DNA of 64,000 nucleotides from Aminobacter aminovorans (GTDB taxonomy: Bacteria; Pseudomonadota; Alphaproteobacteria; Rhizobiales; Rhizobiaceae). The DNA is taken from assembly GCF_900445235.1 (NCBI RefSeq), contig NZ_UFSM01000001.1:3177501-3241500 (forward strand), read 5' to 3'. A model generated the notes under the pieces. The model did not search any database. It was not told the origin of the DNA and saw only the letters and a list, made by a program, of their open reading frames with translations. The position numbers were made by a program, and so were the translations under genes. Every line of letters begins with the position of its first letter. The first letter of the stretch is position 1. Positions 9,116 to 17,898 of this stretch are shown here, in pieces.

Positions 9116-10321
9116 TTGCGTGAAGCCGTCATCGTTTCCGTTGCCCGCACCCCAATCGGCAAAGCCTTTCGTGGCGCCTTCAACGACACCGAGGCGCCGG
9201 CGCTGTCGGGCCATGCGGTGCGCGAGGCGGTCATTCGCGCCGGCATCGCCCCCGATGCCGTCGAGGACGTCATCATGGGTTGCTCGGCCCAGCAGGGCAC
9301 ACAAGGCTACAATATCGGCCGCCTGACCGCCGCTGCCGCAGGCCTGCCCGACAGCGTGCCGGGCATGTCGATCGATCGCATGTGCTCGTCGGGTCTGATG
9401 GCTGTGTCGATCGCGGCCAAGCAGATCATCGTCGACGGTATGGAGACGATCGTTGCCGGTGGCGTCGAATCGATCAGCCTGACCCAGAACAAGCACAAGA
9501 ACAGCTACCGCTCGCGTTCTCAGGCGGTGACCTCGCAGTGGCCGCACATGTACCTTACGATGATCGAGACCGCCGAGATCGTCGCCAGGAAATACGGCAT
9601 CAGCCGCGAGGCCCAGGACGAGTTCTCGCTCGCCAGCCAGTTGCGCACCGCTGCTGCCCACCAGGCCGGCCGCTTCGATGACGAGATCGTGCCGATGGCG
9701 TCGCGCAAGATGGTGGTCAACAAGGACACTAATGAGACCAGCTTCCAGGATGTGACGCTGGAGCAGGACGAAGGTTTCCGTGCCGACACCAATCTGGAAG
9801 GTCTGGCCAAGTTGAAGCCGGTCTTCGCCGATGGCGAGGTAATAAAGACTGGCGAGTACGTGACCGCCGGCAACTCGTCGCAGCTGTCGGACGGCGCGGC
9901 CGCATTGGTGGTCATGGAAGCCAAGCGCGCCGAGCAGCTCGGCCTCAAGCCACTTGGCGCCTATCGCGGCATGACGGTTGCCGGTTGCGCGCCTGAAGAG
10001 ATGGGCATCGGGCCGATCTTCGCCGTACCGAAACTTCTTCAGAAGCACGGCCTCAAGGTCGACGACATCGGTCTGTGGGAACTCAACGAAGCCTTCGCCA
10101 GCCAGGCCGTCTACTGCCGCGACACGCTTGGCATCGATCCGGAAAAACTCAACGTCAACGGTGGCGCCATTGCCGTCGGCCACCCGTTCGGAATGACCGG
10201 CGCGCGCACGGCCGGCCATGTGCTGATCGAAGGCCGTCGCCGCGGCGTGAAATACGGCGTCGTCACGATGTGCGTTGGCGGCGGCATGGGCGCTGCCGGC
10301 CTCTTCGAAATCTTCAACTGA
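9116..10321 (+). CDS. Acetyl-CoA acyltransferase (thiolase)
   Basis: Thiolase family protein of 401 residues. The nucleophilic Cys is in DRMCSSG (about residue 90), with the catalytic His in [11 protein letters not shown] and the second Cys in [10 protein letters not shown] chose the TTG at 9116: the protein aligns with the family from [12 protein letters not shown] onward and GGAG lies 8 bases upstream, whereas the longer reading from 9020 adds 32 residues without family character. It cleaves 3-ketoacyl-CoA with CoA to release acetyl- or propionyl-CoA. It is the only thiolase in the island and presumably serves FadA6-like steps of steroid-ring breakdown. Transcription probably continues into the VOC gene. 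Confidence 0.9.
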   Translation: MREAVIVSVARTPIGKAFRGAFNDTEAPALSGHAVREAVIRAGIAPDAVEDVIMGCSAQQGTQGYNIGRLTAAAAGLPDSVPGMSIDRMCSSGLMAVSIAAKQIIVDGMETIVAGGVESISLTQNKHKNSYRSRSQAVTSQWPHMYLTMIETAEIVARKYGISREAQDEFSLASQLRTAAAHQAGRFDDEIVPMASRKMVVNKDTNETSFQDVTLEQDEGFRADTNLEGLAKLKPVFADGEVIKTGEYVTAGNSSQLSDGAAALVVMEAKRAEQLGLKPLGAYRGMTVAGCAPEEMGIGPIFAVPKLLQKHGLKVDDIGLWELNEAFASQAVYCRDTLGIDPEKLNVNGGAIAVGHPFGMTGARTAGHVLIEGRRRGVKYGVVTMCVGGGMGAAGLFEIFN

Positions 10322-10394
10322 TCGCACAGTTTCGAGGCATAGAAGCATTCTGGCGCGCCCTGATGGACGCGCAGCGCTGCTTGGGGAGGGGACG

Positions 10395-11000
10395 ATGACC
10401 GCAGACCATCTCGGATTTGCACAAGGCTTGAAGCCCATTCTGGGGCCAGCCACACAGCTTGGTTTCGTCGTCCGCGATATCGAGAAGGCAATGCAACACT
10501 GGATCGACGTCTTCGGCGTCGGTCCCTTCATCTTCATGGAACGCGGCGTCAGCCAGCCGGTCAGCACAACCTGGCATCGCGGCCAGCCTGTCGAGGTCGA
10601 GCTGCGGCTCGCCTTCGGCTACATGGGCGACGTGCAGATCGAGCTGATCGAGCAGACCAACGACGCCTCGTCTCCCTACACGGATTTCCTGGCGGCCGGT
10701 CGCGAAGGCCTGCAGCATCTGGGCTTCTGGGTGCACGACCATGCCGAGGCGACCTCTCGCGTCGAGGCTGCCGGCTATGAGCGCGACTACGAGATCCGAG
10801 TCGCCGGCCAGGACCAGTCGATCCTCTATTATCGCTCGCCTGATCTCTACGGACCGATGCTGGAGATCGTGCCGCCGATGTGGCGCCGTTCGCGGAAGGC
10901 GGTGCTCGACCACATCCGCGCCTACACCGGTGCCGATCCGATCATTCGTTTCGACACCTATAGCGCCTTCATTCAGCACGCCGGCGTCAAGTTCGACTGA
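10395..11000 (+). CDS. VOC-superfamily (glyoxalase fold) protein
   Basis: Vicinal-oxygen-chelate protein of 201 residues starting at ATG 10395 behind GGGGAGGG. Two betaalphabetabetabeta modules are visible: the first begins QLGFVVRDIEKAMQHW, the second contains LQHLGFWVHDHAEATSRVEAAGY. Candidate metal ligands are the Glu in QIELIEQ, the His in LQHLGF and the Glu in MLEIVPP. The pattern resembles methylmalonyl-CoA epimerase-type and 4-hydroxyphenylpyruvate-type relatives, and I cannot decide between an epimerase/isomerase and a dioxygenase. Position after the thiolase suggests it acts on a CoA ester, perhaps the methyl-branched fragment left after ring opening. Confidence 0.75.
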   Translation: MTADHLGFAQGLKPILGPATQLGFVVRDIEKAMQHWIDVFGVGPFIFMERGVSQPVSTTWHRGQPVEVELRLAFGYMGDVQIELIEQTNDASSPYTDFLAAGREGLQHLGFWVHDHAEATSRVEAAGYERDYEIRVAGQDQSILYYRSPDLYGPMLEIVPPMWRRSRKAVLDHIRAYTGADPIIRFDTYSAFIQHAGVKFD

Positions 11001-11051
11001 TTTCGAGGAAACTGCTGTAAGACGCGACTGTCCGGTGACAGGCGGCCGTTT

Positions 11052-11807
11052 CTATTTGACCAGCTTTTCCAGCTCGTCGATCTGCTGACGCAGGCCCGAA
11101 ATGGTCTGGCGCACGGCTTCGGCATCACGCGGCTGGTCGTGATGAGCACGCAGGCCGGCAAGTGCCATGTCGGCGATGATCTCGCCGATCTCCTGAGGTG
11201 TCTTGGCGCCCGCAGGCGAATACCAGCGTGAGGTCCAGTTGGCCATGCCGATCACCGCAAAGGCGGTAACCTTCGGATCGACGGTGCGGAACTCGCCTGA
11301 CTTGATGCCGTCGGAGATGCAGCGCACGTAGAAATCATAGATGTGACGGCGGCCCTGGTTGTAGAGCGGACCGAGCGCCTCGGGGATCTGGGTTTCGAGC
11401 CGCGACAGCAGGATGAAGCGCGAGCCGGAAGACAGGCGGCGGACGATGCCGTCGACGATGGCGCGGCGCAGCCGCTCGGACGCCGACAGGCCAGGTTCGG
11501 CCATCAGCTCCTGCAGACGGTGCGACGGGGTCAGCGCTTCCGACTCGACGAGTGCCGCAAGCATTTCTTCCTTGTTGCGGAAGTAGTGGTAGACAGCCGA
11601 GCGGCCGAGGCCGAGCGCCTGGGCAATGTCGTTGATGCTGGTCTGGACATAACCCTTGCTGTCGAACAGCTCGGCGGCAATGTCGATCAGTTGCTCGCGC
11701 ACCAACTCCTTGCGCGGATTGGTCGATGCGCGGGCCGAGCCGTCGCGATCGAGATACTCGGCGCCTGCGCCGCCATCCATCTGTGCCATACGCGCCATCC
11801 TGCTCAA
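11052..11807 (-). CDS. TetR-family regulator, KstR2-like
   Basis: TetR/AcrR regulator. The helix-turn-helix lies at about 57-80 (SINDIAQALGLGRSAVYHYF) after a variable N-terminus with several in-frame Met codons, so the exact start between 11807 and about 11780 is uncertain. The C-terminal ligand domain includes NWTSRWYSPAGAKTPQEIGE, which resembles the equivalent segment of mycobacterial KstR2, the repressor that responds to HIP-CoA. It is convergent with the thiolase-VOC operon. It is one of two candidates for the protein that binds the 18-bp palindromes. Its own upstream region (11808-11948) contains no clear copy of that palindrome. Confidence 0.82.
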   Translation of the reverse strand: MSRMARMAQMDGGAGAEYLDRDGSARASTNPRKELVREQLIDIAAELFDSKGYVQTSINDIAQALGLGRSAVYHYFRNKEEMLAALVESEALTPSHRLQELMAEPGLSASERLRRAIVDGIVRRLSSGSRFILLSRLETQIPEALGPLYNQGRRHIYDFYVRCISDGIKSGEFRTVDPKVTAFAVIGMANWTSRWYSPAGAKTPQEIGEIIADMALAGLRAHHDQPRDAEAVRQTISGLRQQIDELEKLVK

Positions 11808-11948
11808 GTCAGCAACTCCACGCTTTGGATAGTCGACGCTGCGCTCGACAACCGGGGGTCGAATCGCCCAAAGCCCAGGCTACTGGCGGGATCGAATATA
11901 ATACGGTTCGCGTTTCTGTAAGCCCGCCGCGATGCAGGTTTTTTGTGT

Positions 11949-12851
11949 TCACACGCCGCTGTCATGGACTGCTTCGCCGACCTCGCAGGAGATCGGCTGA
12001 TAGAGCGGGGCGCCGAACAGCGGCCGCCGCGATTCGGGCAGACGTCCATCGGCATCGGTGACGCCGTAACGGCTCGCGAGTTCGGTCGAATAGAAGGTGC
12101 CGCCGCTGAGCGTCATGGCATCACCGGCAGCATGGATCGCCGCCAGCACGCGACCGATGAAGAACGGTGTCTCGATATGCGGCAGGTTGCCGGCATTGTC
12201 GCCGACGACGCCACCCGCGGCGATGCCGGCAAGCGTGCGCTCAGTGCCGATCAGGCCCGGCCACAGTGAAATCGCGGCGACGTCGAAGGGGCGCAACTCA
12301 TGCGCCATGTCATGGGCCAGCTTGTCCTGGCCGGCCTTGCCGACGCCATAAGGCAAGGCGTGGCGGTAGATCTTGCCGCCGGGGCCGGAGGTGTTGGCGA
12401 TCAGGCCGCAACGCTGGCGGACCATGATGGGAGCCGCAAAATGGCTCGCCGCATAACTCGAGCGCAGGCCGACATCGATCATGTCGCGCCAGAGCGACAG
12501 GGGACGCTCCCAGAAATTGCCGTCAGGTACGGCCCAGTCGGGCATGGCGAAGGCGTTGTTGACGAGCAGGTCGAGACGACCTTGCTCGGCGTCGACGCGT
12601 TTGAACAGCGCTTCCGTCTTGAAATCGTCGAGGTGATCGCAAATGGCAACGATGCCCTTGCCCCCGGCCTGGTCGACCAGTTCTGCGGTGTCGCGTACGG
12701 TTCCGCCCCATGGGCCGACGGCCTGCCGGTCGCTGCGGCCGGTGCAATAGACGGTGAAGCCCGCTTCACCGAGTGCTATGGCGATGCCGCGGCCAAGCCC
12801 CCGGCTGGCGCCAGTGACGACGGCGACCGGCCTGTTTTTCATGCTGCTCAA
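11949..12851 (-). CDS. DHRS1-like SDR
   Basis: SDR of 300 residues with GASRGLGRG near the N-terminus, LLVNNAF and the active-site elements NTSGPGG and YGVGKAG; the proline-rich and C-terminal portions resemble the DHRS1 branch, members of which can reduce steroids and aromatic ketones. The substrate-binding C-terminal region is about 40 residues longer than in classical SDRs. It overlaps the preceding SDR gene by 4 bp and shares its promoter, which carries operator copy 4. Role in this island: reduction or oxidation of a steroid-derived alcohol or ketone, inferred from location. Confidence 0.83.
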   Translation of the reverse strand: MSSMKNRPVAVVTGASRGLGRGIAIALGEAGFTVYCTGRSDRQAVGPWGGTVRDTAELVDQAGGKGIVAICDHLDDFKTEALFKRVDAEQGRLDLLVNNAFAMPDWAVPDGNFWERPLSLWRDMIDVGLRSSYAASHFAAPIMVRQRCGLIANTSGPGGKIYRHALPYGVGKAGQDKLAHDMAHELRPFDVAAISLWPGLIGTERTLAGIAAGGVVGDNAGNLPHIETPFFIGRVLAAIHAAGDAMTLSGGTFYSTELASRYGVTDADGRLPESRRPLFGAPLYQPISCEVGEAVHDSGV

Positions 12852-13726
12852 TGTGGCTTCCTCTGATAGCCGAGGCCGAGCGGCTGCTGGTTGGCGGCCA
12901 GAGTACCGGCGAAAGCAGCGGCAACCGCCTCGTAGCTCCAGTCGCCTTCCAGCACCGGGTCGGCGATCAGCGGATGGGTGACGAAGGACAGTTGCTTGCC
13001 GGCAATGCGGACGACCTGGCCGTTGATCTTTTCGGCAGCGTCGGAGAGCAGGAAGCTGACGACAGGCGCATTGACGTCGGTGTCGGGCAGGGCAGCATAA
13101 TGCACCTCGCGGCTTGCCGCCTGTTCGGCCATCAGCGCCTTGTTCTGGGCAGCCATCGCGGTTTCGGCCAGCGGCGACAGCGCGTTGACGCGCAGGCCCG
13201 TGCCGCGCAGCTCCATGGCCCAGCTATAGGTAAGGGAAGCCACGCCGCCCTTGGTCGCGCCATAGCCACCAAGAGCGACGTCACCGGCTTGCGAGCCCGA
13301 GGCAACATTGATGATCGAGCCACCCCTGCCGGCGGCGAGCATGCGTCGCGCCGCATGGCTGGCGCAGGCGGCGGTGCCGACGAGATTGATCTCGACCATG
13401 CGGCGCATGTCCGCCTCGGTGAGATCGAGAATCTTGCCGATCCTGAGGATGCCGGCATTGTTGACGATGCCGGTGATGGCACCGAAAGCGTCGATGCAGG
13501 CGTCGATGAGCTGCTGTGCATAGCTCCAGGACGAGATGTCACCAGCATGCGCGACAGCCTTGCCGCCAGATGCCACGATCGATTCGGCCGTCGATTGCGC
13601 GGCCTCGGCGTCGATGTCGTTGACGACGACCGCGGCGCCAAGGCCGGCTGCATGGCGCGCATAGGCCGAGCCCAGCCCTGATCCGGCGCCGGTGATGACC
13701 ACCGACTTGCCCTGAAGTATATTCAT
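12848..13726 (-). CDS. SDR, HSD17B4-like
   Basis: Classical SDR of 292 residues with GAGSGLGSA, NNAGIL, catalytic Ser in NVASGSQAG and the YGATKGG active-site Tyr/Lys. The C-terminal extension (about 235-292) has no assigned domain but resembles the linker of peroxisomal multifunctional-type (R)-3-hydroxyacyl-CoA dehydrogenases, which makes a hydroxyacyl-CoA substrate plausible. ATG 13726 is preceded by GGGAGGA. It is first of a two-gene operon with the DHRS1-like SDR. Operator copy 4 is 49 bp upstream. Confidence 0.83.
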   Translation of the reverse strand: MNILQGKSVVITGAGSGLGSAYARHAAGLGAAVVVNDIDAEAAQSTAESIVASGGKAVAHAGDISSWSYAQQLIDACIDAFGAITGIVNNAGILRIGKILDLTEADMRRMVEINLVGTAACASHAARRMLAAGRGGSIINVASGSQAGDVALGGYGATKGGVASLTYSWAMELRGTGLRVNALSPLAETAMAAQNKALMAEQAASREVHYAALPDTDVNAPVVSFLLSDAAEKINGQVVRIAGKQLSFVTHPLIADPVLEGDWSYEAVAAAFAGTLAANQQPLGLGYQRKPH

Positions 13727-13774
13727 TTCGTGTCCTCCCGGCCGGTCACCATGGATGGACCGGCACAGGCTGGC

Positions 13775-13792
13775 ATCCCACGTTCGGACGAT
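13775..13792 (-). promoter_or_regulatory. 18-bp palindromic operator, copy 4
   Basis: ATCCCAC-gttc-GGACGAT on the + strand, extended by flanking TGGC/GCCA arms so that the dyad continues outward. It is 49 bp upstream of the leftward SDR operon. Confidence 0.6.
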
Positions 13793-13838
13793 GCCAGCGC
13801 GGGGCGCTTTCTTGGGCCTGAGACCGGCTGCAACCTCG

Positions 13839-14327
13839 TCAGGCCTTGCCTTTCACCCCGTTCGACAACAGTTCGCGTGCCTCAGGCTGACCGTTGAGCA
13901 GGCGGTTGATGCGGTTGCGGACGCGCCAGCCCTCAGGCGTGCGCACCAGTTCCCAACGGTTGGCGCTGGCGCGTTCGACGCGCCAGTGATCGCCCTGGTT
14001 GAGGTAGACACGCGAGTAGCCCGTCGCCACGGCGGTGTCTCCGTCAACCGTGACATACGGCATGCTCAGCACATGGGCGCAGCCGTCGGCGACGTAATGG
14101 ATGTGCGGCTCGATGTTGACCAGCGACCCGACCTTTTCGGCGCCAACGAGCGGGTCTCTGCCGAAATCATAGACGCCGTCCTCGGCCCAGAGCGACGTGG
14201 TGACGCTGCCGGTACGGCTGTCGACCGATGGGCCGTAGGTGGCAATCAACTGGTAGATGGCAAGCTGGTCCTCCAGTCCTGCAATACGCGCCTCGAGCGC
14301 GGCAAATCTCGCCTCGATTTCAGACAT
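13839..14327 (-). CDS. SnoaL/NTF2-like protein (putative steroid dehydratase or isomerase), paralogue A
   Basis: SnoaL_4-type protein of 162 residues, starting with a short helical segment rich in Ala/Glu/Leu. Tyr31 and Asp36 are spaced as YxxxxD, and a His follows in GCAHVLS (about 85). That arrangement matches, as I recall it, the Tyr/Asp/His set of the bile-acid 7alpha-dehydratase BaiE. Proteins of this fold catalyse dehydration, isomerisation or ring hydroxylation without cofactors. It is transcribed away from paralogue B, and operator copy 5 lies between them, 55 bp from this start. Substrate specificity is not readable; a dehydratase acting on a hydroxylated steroid intermediate is the working inference. 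Confidence 0.78.
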   Translation of the reverse strand: MSEIEARFAALEARIAGLEDQLAIYQLIATYGPSVDSRTGSVTTSLWAEDGVYDFGRDPLVGAEKVGSLVNIEPHIHYVADGCAHVLSMPYVTVDGDTAVATGYSRVYLNQGDHWRVERASANRWELVRTPEGWRVRNRINRLLNGQPEARELLSNGVKGKA

Positions 14328-14381
14328 TTCCTTCCTCCTCAGTCATAGCAAGCCATAGCTGCCGCATGCAGTGCATCCGCC

Positions 14382-14399
14382 ATCGTTCGTTTGGAGGAT
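14382..14399. promoter_or_regulatory. 18-bp palindromic operator, copy 5
   Basis: ATCGTTC-gttt-GGAGGAT. It lies in the divergent region between SnoaL paralogues A and B. Each arm carries one deviation from the consensus. Confidence 0.5.
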
Positions 14400-14450
14400 G
14401 AAGACGCTTTCATCTGACGCGACGGTGGCCGGACATCAGGGGAGGATAGG

Positions 14451-14864
14451 ATGGACCTTGCAGATCGGATCGCTGCCGAGCACGAATGCGCCAAGCTGGT
14501 GCAGCGCTATTGCGTGCTTGTCGACGACTACAGGCACGAGGAACTGGTCGCGCTTTGGGCGCCTGACGGCTTGTGGGAAACCTGGAAGGGGCCACTCAGG
14601 GGCCATGCAAAAATGCGCGCCTATCTCGACGCCAAGGCGCAGACCGACACCACCATCCACATGGCGCACAACATCGTCATCGACGTGATCGATGCCGACA
14701 ATGCGCGTGGGGTAGCGACTTTCACCTATCATGGAACGAGTCGCGACGATCCAAAAGCGACGTTGCCACGCGTCGTCGGGCGCTATTTCGACCGCTTCGT
14801 CCGCACCCCCGATGGCTGGCGCTTCGCCCACAGGCGCACCGACATGACCTTCCGTGCCAGCTGA
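14451..14864 (+). CDS. SnoaL/NTF2-like protein, paralogue B
   Basis: SnoaL-fold protein of 137 residues starting at ATG 14451 with GGGGAGGATAGG upstream. Tyr20 and Asp25 form the YxxxxD pair and His73 sits in HMAHNIVIDV, so it keeps the BaiE-like triad. GVATFTYHG and a C-terminal DGWRFAHRRTDM are typical of the family. It is followed after 36 bp by an SDR gene with which it is probably co-transcribed. Likely role: cofactor-free dehydration or isomerisation of a cyclic intermediate. Alternative: a polyketide-cyclase-like function, less likely in this setting. Confidence 0.78.
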   Translation: MDLADRIAAEHECAKLVQRYCVLVDDYRHEELVALWAPDGLWETWKGPLRGHAKMRAYLDAKAQTDTTIHMAHNIVIDVIDADNARGVATFTYHGTSRDDPKATLPRVVGRYFDRFVRTPDGWRFAHRRTDMTFRAS

Positions 14865-14900
14865 AAAAGACCGCGACTCAATTGAAATGAAGAGACAGAC

Positions 14901-15761
14901 ATGACTGACACCTCGCTCGCCGGCATGGCCAACTCCCTGCTCGGCAAGGTCACCCTGATCAGCGGCGGCGGTGCCGGCATCGGACGTGCCATCGCGCTGG
15001 CCTTGGGGCGCTGCGGGGCCGTTATCGTGGTGGCGGAGAAGGACAAGGGCCGTGCCGACAAGGTGCGTGCCGAACTTGATGCGGCAGGTGTCTGCAACAT
15101 CGTCGTCTGCGCCGACGTGACCAATGCGGATGCCGTCGACCAAGTGGTCGCGCTGGTCAGAGACGGTTTTGGTCGGCTCGACGTGCTGGTCAATAATGTC
15201 GGCGACTTCCTCGGCGTCCACAAGCCGTTCGCCGAGACGACGCGGGTCGAATGGAATGCGCTTTACGGCGTCAACCTCGAACACATCTTCCTGGTGACGC
15301 ATGCGGCGCTGCCTTTGCTGCGCCAGGGTGAGAACGCCAGCATTATCAACATCTCAACCATCGAAGCCTTCCGCGGCATTCCCAATTTCGCCGTCTACAG
15401 CGCCTTCAAGACCGCCATCACCGGTTTCACCAAGAGCCTGGCGCTCGAACTCGCGCCTGAAAACATCAGGGTCAACGCGATCGCACCGGAGACGACGGAG
15501 ACCGAGCAGATCCAGATCCTGAATTGGATCCCCGAGGAGCACCAGCACATGGTCAAGCGCTGGATGCCGCTTGGACGTTACGGCCAGCCTGATGATGCGG
15601 CGGGTGCCGCCCTCTTCCTGGCCTCGCCACTGTCGAGCTGGATTACCGGCACGACCATCAATCTCGACGGTGGCGCGCTCGCCGCGGGCGGATGGCGACA
15701 GACAGCGGATGGCACGTGGACGAACCGTCCCGTCATCACCGGACACGCCCACAAGGGTTGA
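14901..15761 (+). CDS. SDR-family oxidoreductase
   Basis: Classical SDR of 286 residues with GGGAGIGRA, LVNNVGDF, catalytic Ser in NISTIEAF and YSAFKTA. The C-terminus carries a roughly 25-residue extension rich in Gly and Thr (WRQTADGTW). The nucleotide-binding Rossmann loop is followed by an acidic residue, which usually favours NAD. ATG 14901 has GAAGAGA upstream. It lies directly downstream of SnoaL paralogue B and convergent with the next SDR gene. It resembles 3-oxoacyl-ACP reductase-type enzymes, and its substrate is probably a steroid-derived hydroxyl group. Confidence 0.83.
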   Translation: MTDTSLAGMANSLLGKVTLISGGGAGIGRAIALALGRCGAVIVVAEKDKGRADKVRAELDAAGVCNIVVCADVTNADAVDQVVALVRDGFGRLDVLVNNVGDFLGVHKPFAETTRVEWNALYGVNLEHIFLVTHAALPLLRQGENASIINISTIEAFRGIPNFAVYSAFKTAITGFTKSLALELAPENIRVNAIAPETTETEQIQILNWIPEEHQHMVKRWMPLGRYGQPDDAAGAALFLASPLSSWITGTTINLDGGALAAGGWRQTADGTWTNRPVITGHAHKG

Positions 15762-15770
15762 TCTCAGCGC

Positions 15771-15788
15771 GCCGGCATTGCGGCCGGC
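15771..15788. terminator. Weak hairpin between convergent SDR genes
   Basis: GCCGGC-attgcg-GCCGGC, a 6-bp stem in the 43-bp gap between two convergent genes. There is no proper T-tract. Function as a terminator is uncertain. Confidence 0.3.
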
Positions 15789-15804
15789 ACGTTCTTCACG
15801 ACGT

Positions 15805-16572
15805 TCAGCCGACTGTCTGGGCGCCGTCGACCACGAGCACGGCGCCGGTGACGAAACAGGCTTCGTCGGAGGTCAGATAGGCGAAGGCGCTGGCAACATC
15901 CTCGGGCTCGCCGCTTTCCTTGCCGGCGAGCTTGGGCGGCTTGACCATGATGTCGGGGTCCTGGTCTTCGATCGGTTGCAGGCCGGTGCCGATTTCGGTG
16001 CGGATGCGGCCGGGGCAGATGGCGTTGAAGCGGACGCCCTTGGGCGCATATTCCGTCGCCAGCGATTTGGTCATGGCGATGATGCCGGCCTTGGAGGCGG
16101 CATAGGCTGCGGCATAGGCGATGCCCTGCAGGCCGGCGGTCGAGGCCGTCGATACGACATTACCACGCGAGGCGATGAGCGCCGGCAGCGCCTGATGCAC
16201 GATATGGAAGACACTTTCGAGGTTTATGCCGAACACCAGCGACCAGTCGTCGCCGGTCTGGTTGGCGAAATGATCGCGTCGGTAGATGCCGGCATTGTTG
16301 ATCAGGCTGTCGAGGCGGCCATGCATCGCCAGCGCTTCATCGACCATCCGGCGCGCCGAGGTCTTGTCGGCGGCGTCATAGGCAAGCGCGTCGGCTTGGA
16401 CGCCGTATTGCTCGACAGCCGTGGCACAGACCTGCCTTGCGCCTTCGAAATTGCGGTCGGCGAGGATCAGTGTTGCCCCCTCGGAGCCCAGGCGGAGTGC
16501 GGTGGCGCGACCGATGCCGGATGCCGCGCCGGTGACCAGCACCACCTTGTTGTCGAAACGCTTGAGCCCCAT
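15805..16572 (-). CDS. SDR-family oxidoreductase
   Basis: Classical SDR of 255 residues, start at ATG 16572, where GGAGG precedes it by 5 bases; the open frame extends 55 codons further upstream, but that stretch crosses the divergent promoter and has no SDR character. GAASGIGRA, INNAGIY, STASTAGLQ and YAASKAG supply cofactor and catalytic motifs. It ends with GAVLVVDGAQTVG. It is divergent from the two-gene acyl-CoA dehydrogenase operon, with operator copy 6 in the shared promoter region. Confidence 0.85.
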   Translation of the reverse strand: MGLKRFDNKVVLVTGAASGIGRATALRLGSEGATLILADRNFEGARQVCATAVEQYGVQADALAYDAADKTSARRMVDEALAMHGRLDSLINNAGIYRRDHFANQTGDDWSLVFGINLESVFHIVHQALPALIASRGNVVSTASTAGLQGIAYAAAYAASKAGIIAMTKSLATEYAPKGVRFNAICPGRIRTEIGTGLQPIEDQDPDIMVKPPKLAGKESGEPEDVASAFAYLTSDEACFVTGAVLVVDGAQTVG

Positions 16573-16641
16573 AGTCGCCTCCAGTGCAATGCGCGACCGC
16601 TTCGCGCCGGCCGTCTCAGCCGAGTAGACTAGGGCGGGCCA

Positions 16642-16680
16642 AGCGCCAGCATCCCACATTTGGACGATGTTGCTGGCGCT
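16642..16680. repeat. Nested dyad around operator copy 6
   Basis: Perfect 10-bp outer arms AGCGCCAGCA (16642-16651) and TGCTGGCGCT (16671-16680) enclose the operator palindrome. The outer and inner dyad centres differ by about 1.5 bp. Confidence 0.55.
16651..16668 (+). promoter_or_regulatory. 18-bp palindromic operator, copy 6
   Basis: ATCCCAC-attt-GGACGAT followed by GTT. It lies between the divergent SDR and acyl-CoA dehydrogenase genes, 94 bp upstream of the latter. Confidence 0.65.
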
Positions 16681-16761
16681 GGCCGGTGGCATCCGGCATG
16701 AAGCGCTTTCGTCAGCGCCCAGGTGCAACAGCGCCACTCAATCCGTGTCCGACAGGTCCGC

Positions 16762-17898
16762 ATGCTCGAATTCACATCAGACCAGCAGATGATCCGCGAG
16801 GAGGCCCAGCGCTTCTTGCGTGAAAAGTCTTCCTCCGAAGCGATCAGGCGGGTCGTCGACGCCGGCGCGAGCCATGACGCCGAGCTGTGGGCCAGCATTT
16901 CGCGGGAGCTCGGCTGGTGCGCGATGGCGATTTCGGAAGAGTTGGGCGGGTTGGGGCTCGGCGCCATCGAAGTGGTGATCCTGATGGAACTCACAGGTGC
17001 GCGACTTGCCTGCGTGCCGTTCTGGTCGACGGTGTGCCTGGCGGCACCGCTCCTGCAGTCGGCCGGAAGCGTGGCGGCCAAGGCGAAATATCTTGGCGCC
17101 ATAGCCGCGGGCGAAATGGCCGTGACCGTCGCCTATGCCGATCTTTCAGTGGCCGATCCGGCGGCGACGGTTGCGGTCAAAGCTGTCAGGACCGACGGTG
17201 GCTACAGGCTGGACGGCAAGGTTGCGCAGGTCATCGACCTTGAGGTGGCCGATGTCGTGCTGGTACCGGCTGCACTGGAAGACGGCACTACGGCGCTGTT
17301 TGCGCTGTCGCGCAACGCTGGCCAGGCCGTCACGCCGCTCAAGGTGCTCGACGGGACGCGTCCGACTGCCGCGCTCGAACTTGCGCTGGAGGTTCCCGCC
17401 GACAGCCGTATCGACGATGCCGGCGTCAGCGCCGATCAATTCCGGCAGGCCCTGGCCTTCGCCAATCTCGGCCTTGCTGGGGAACAGCTGGGTGCGGCAC
17501 AGGGCGCGCTGGACGCGACGCTCGCCTATGTCGCCGAACGCGTCCAGTTCGGTCGCACCATCGCCTCGTTCCAGGCGATCAAGCATCGTTGCGCCGAGCT
17601 GGTGGTCGACATTGCCGAGACACGCTCGCTGGTCTTTGGAGCAGCCATGGGGCTGGGCTCCTCCGACGCAGCTGAGAGCGCACTGGAGATTGCGGGAGCA
17701 CGTGTGCTTGCCTCCGACCTGCAGTTTCGTGCCGCCGAGGAGGCGATTCAACTGCATGGCGGCGTCGGCTTCACCTGGGAATACGACCCGCATCTCTATT
17801 TCAAGCGCGCCCAGGCGAGTGCTGCACTGCTCGGAGCGCGGGAAGCTCACCTCGACAGCATCGCCGCATCAGTCTTCGGCGACGGAGGCGCGAAATGA
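16762..17898 (+). CDS. Acyl-CoA dehydrogenase subunit (FadE-like, probable heteromer partner)
   Basis: Acyl-CoA dehydrogenase of 378 residues; ATG 16762 gives the family N-terminus MLEFTSDQQMIREEAQRFL. N-terminal, middle and C-terminal ACAD domains are present, the last with QFGRTIASFQAIKHRCAE and LHGGVGFTWEYDPHLYFKRA. The middle domain is atypically short in flavin contacts, as in one partner of the alpha2beta2 steroid-type ACADs of actinobacteria. The next gene overlaps by 4 bp and encodes a second ACAD, so a heterotetramer is likely. It could dehydrogenate CoA esters of ring-opened steroid fragments, in the manner of FadE31/FadE32. Confidence 0.87.
   Translation: MLEFTSDQQMIREEAQRFLREKSSSEAIRRVVDAGASHDAELWASISRELGWCAMAISEELGGLGLGAIEVVILMELTGARLACVPFWSTVCLAAPLLQSAGSVAAKAKYLGAIAAGEMAVTVAYADLSVADPAATVAVKAVRTDGGYRLDGKVAQVIDLEVADVVLVPAALEDGTTALFALSRNAGQAVTPLKVLDGTRPTAALELALEVPADSRIDDAGVSADQFRQALAFANLGLAGEQLGAAQGALDATLAYVAERVQFGRTIASFQAIKHRCAELVVDIAETRSLVFGAAMGLGSSDAAESALEIAGARVLASDLQFRAAEEAIQLHGGVGFTWEYDPHLYFKRAQASAALLGAREAHLDSIAASVFGDGGAK

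Noticed and set aside
11832..11849. Candidate autoregulatory operator upstream of the TetR gene
   Set aside because: GTCGA...TCGAC has only 5-bp arms in a GC-rich stretch and no resemblance to the island operator; too weak to list.
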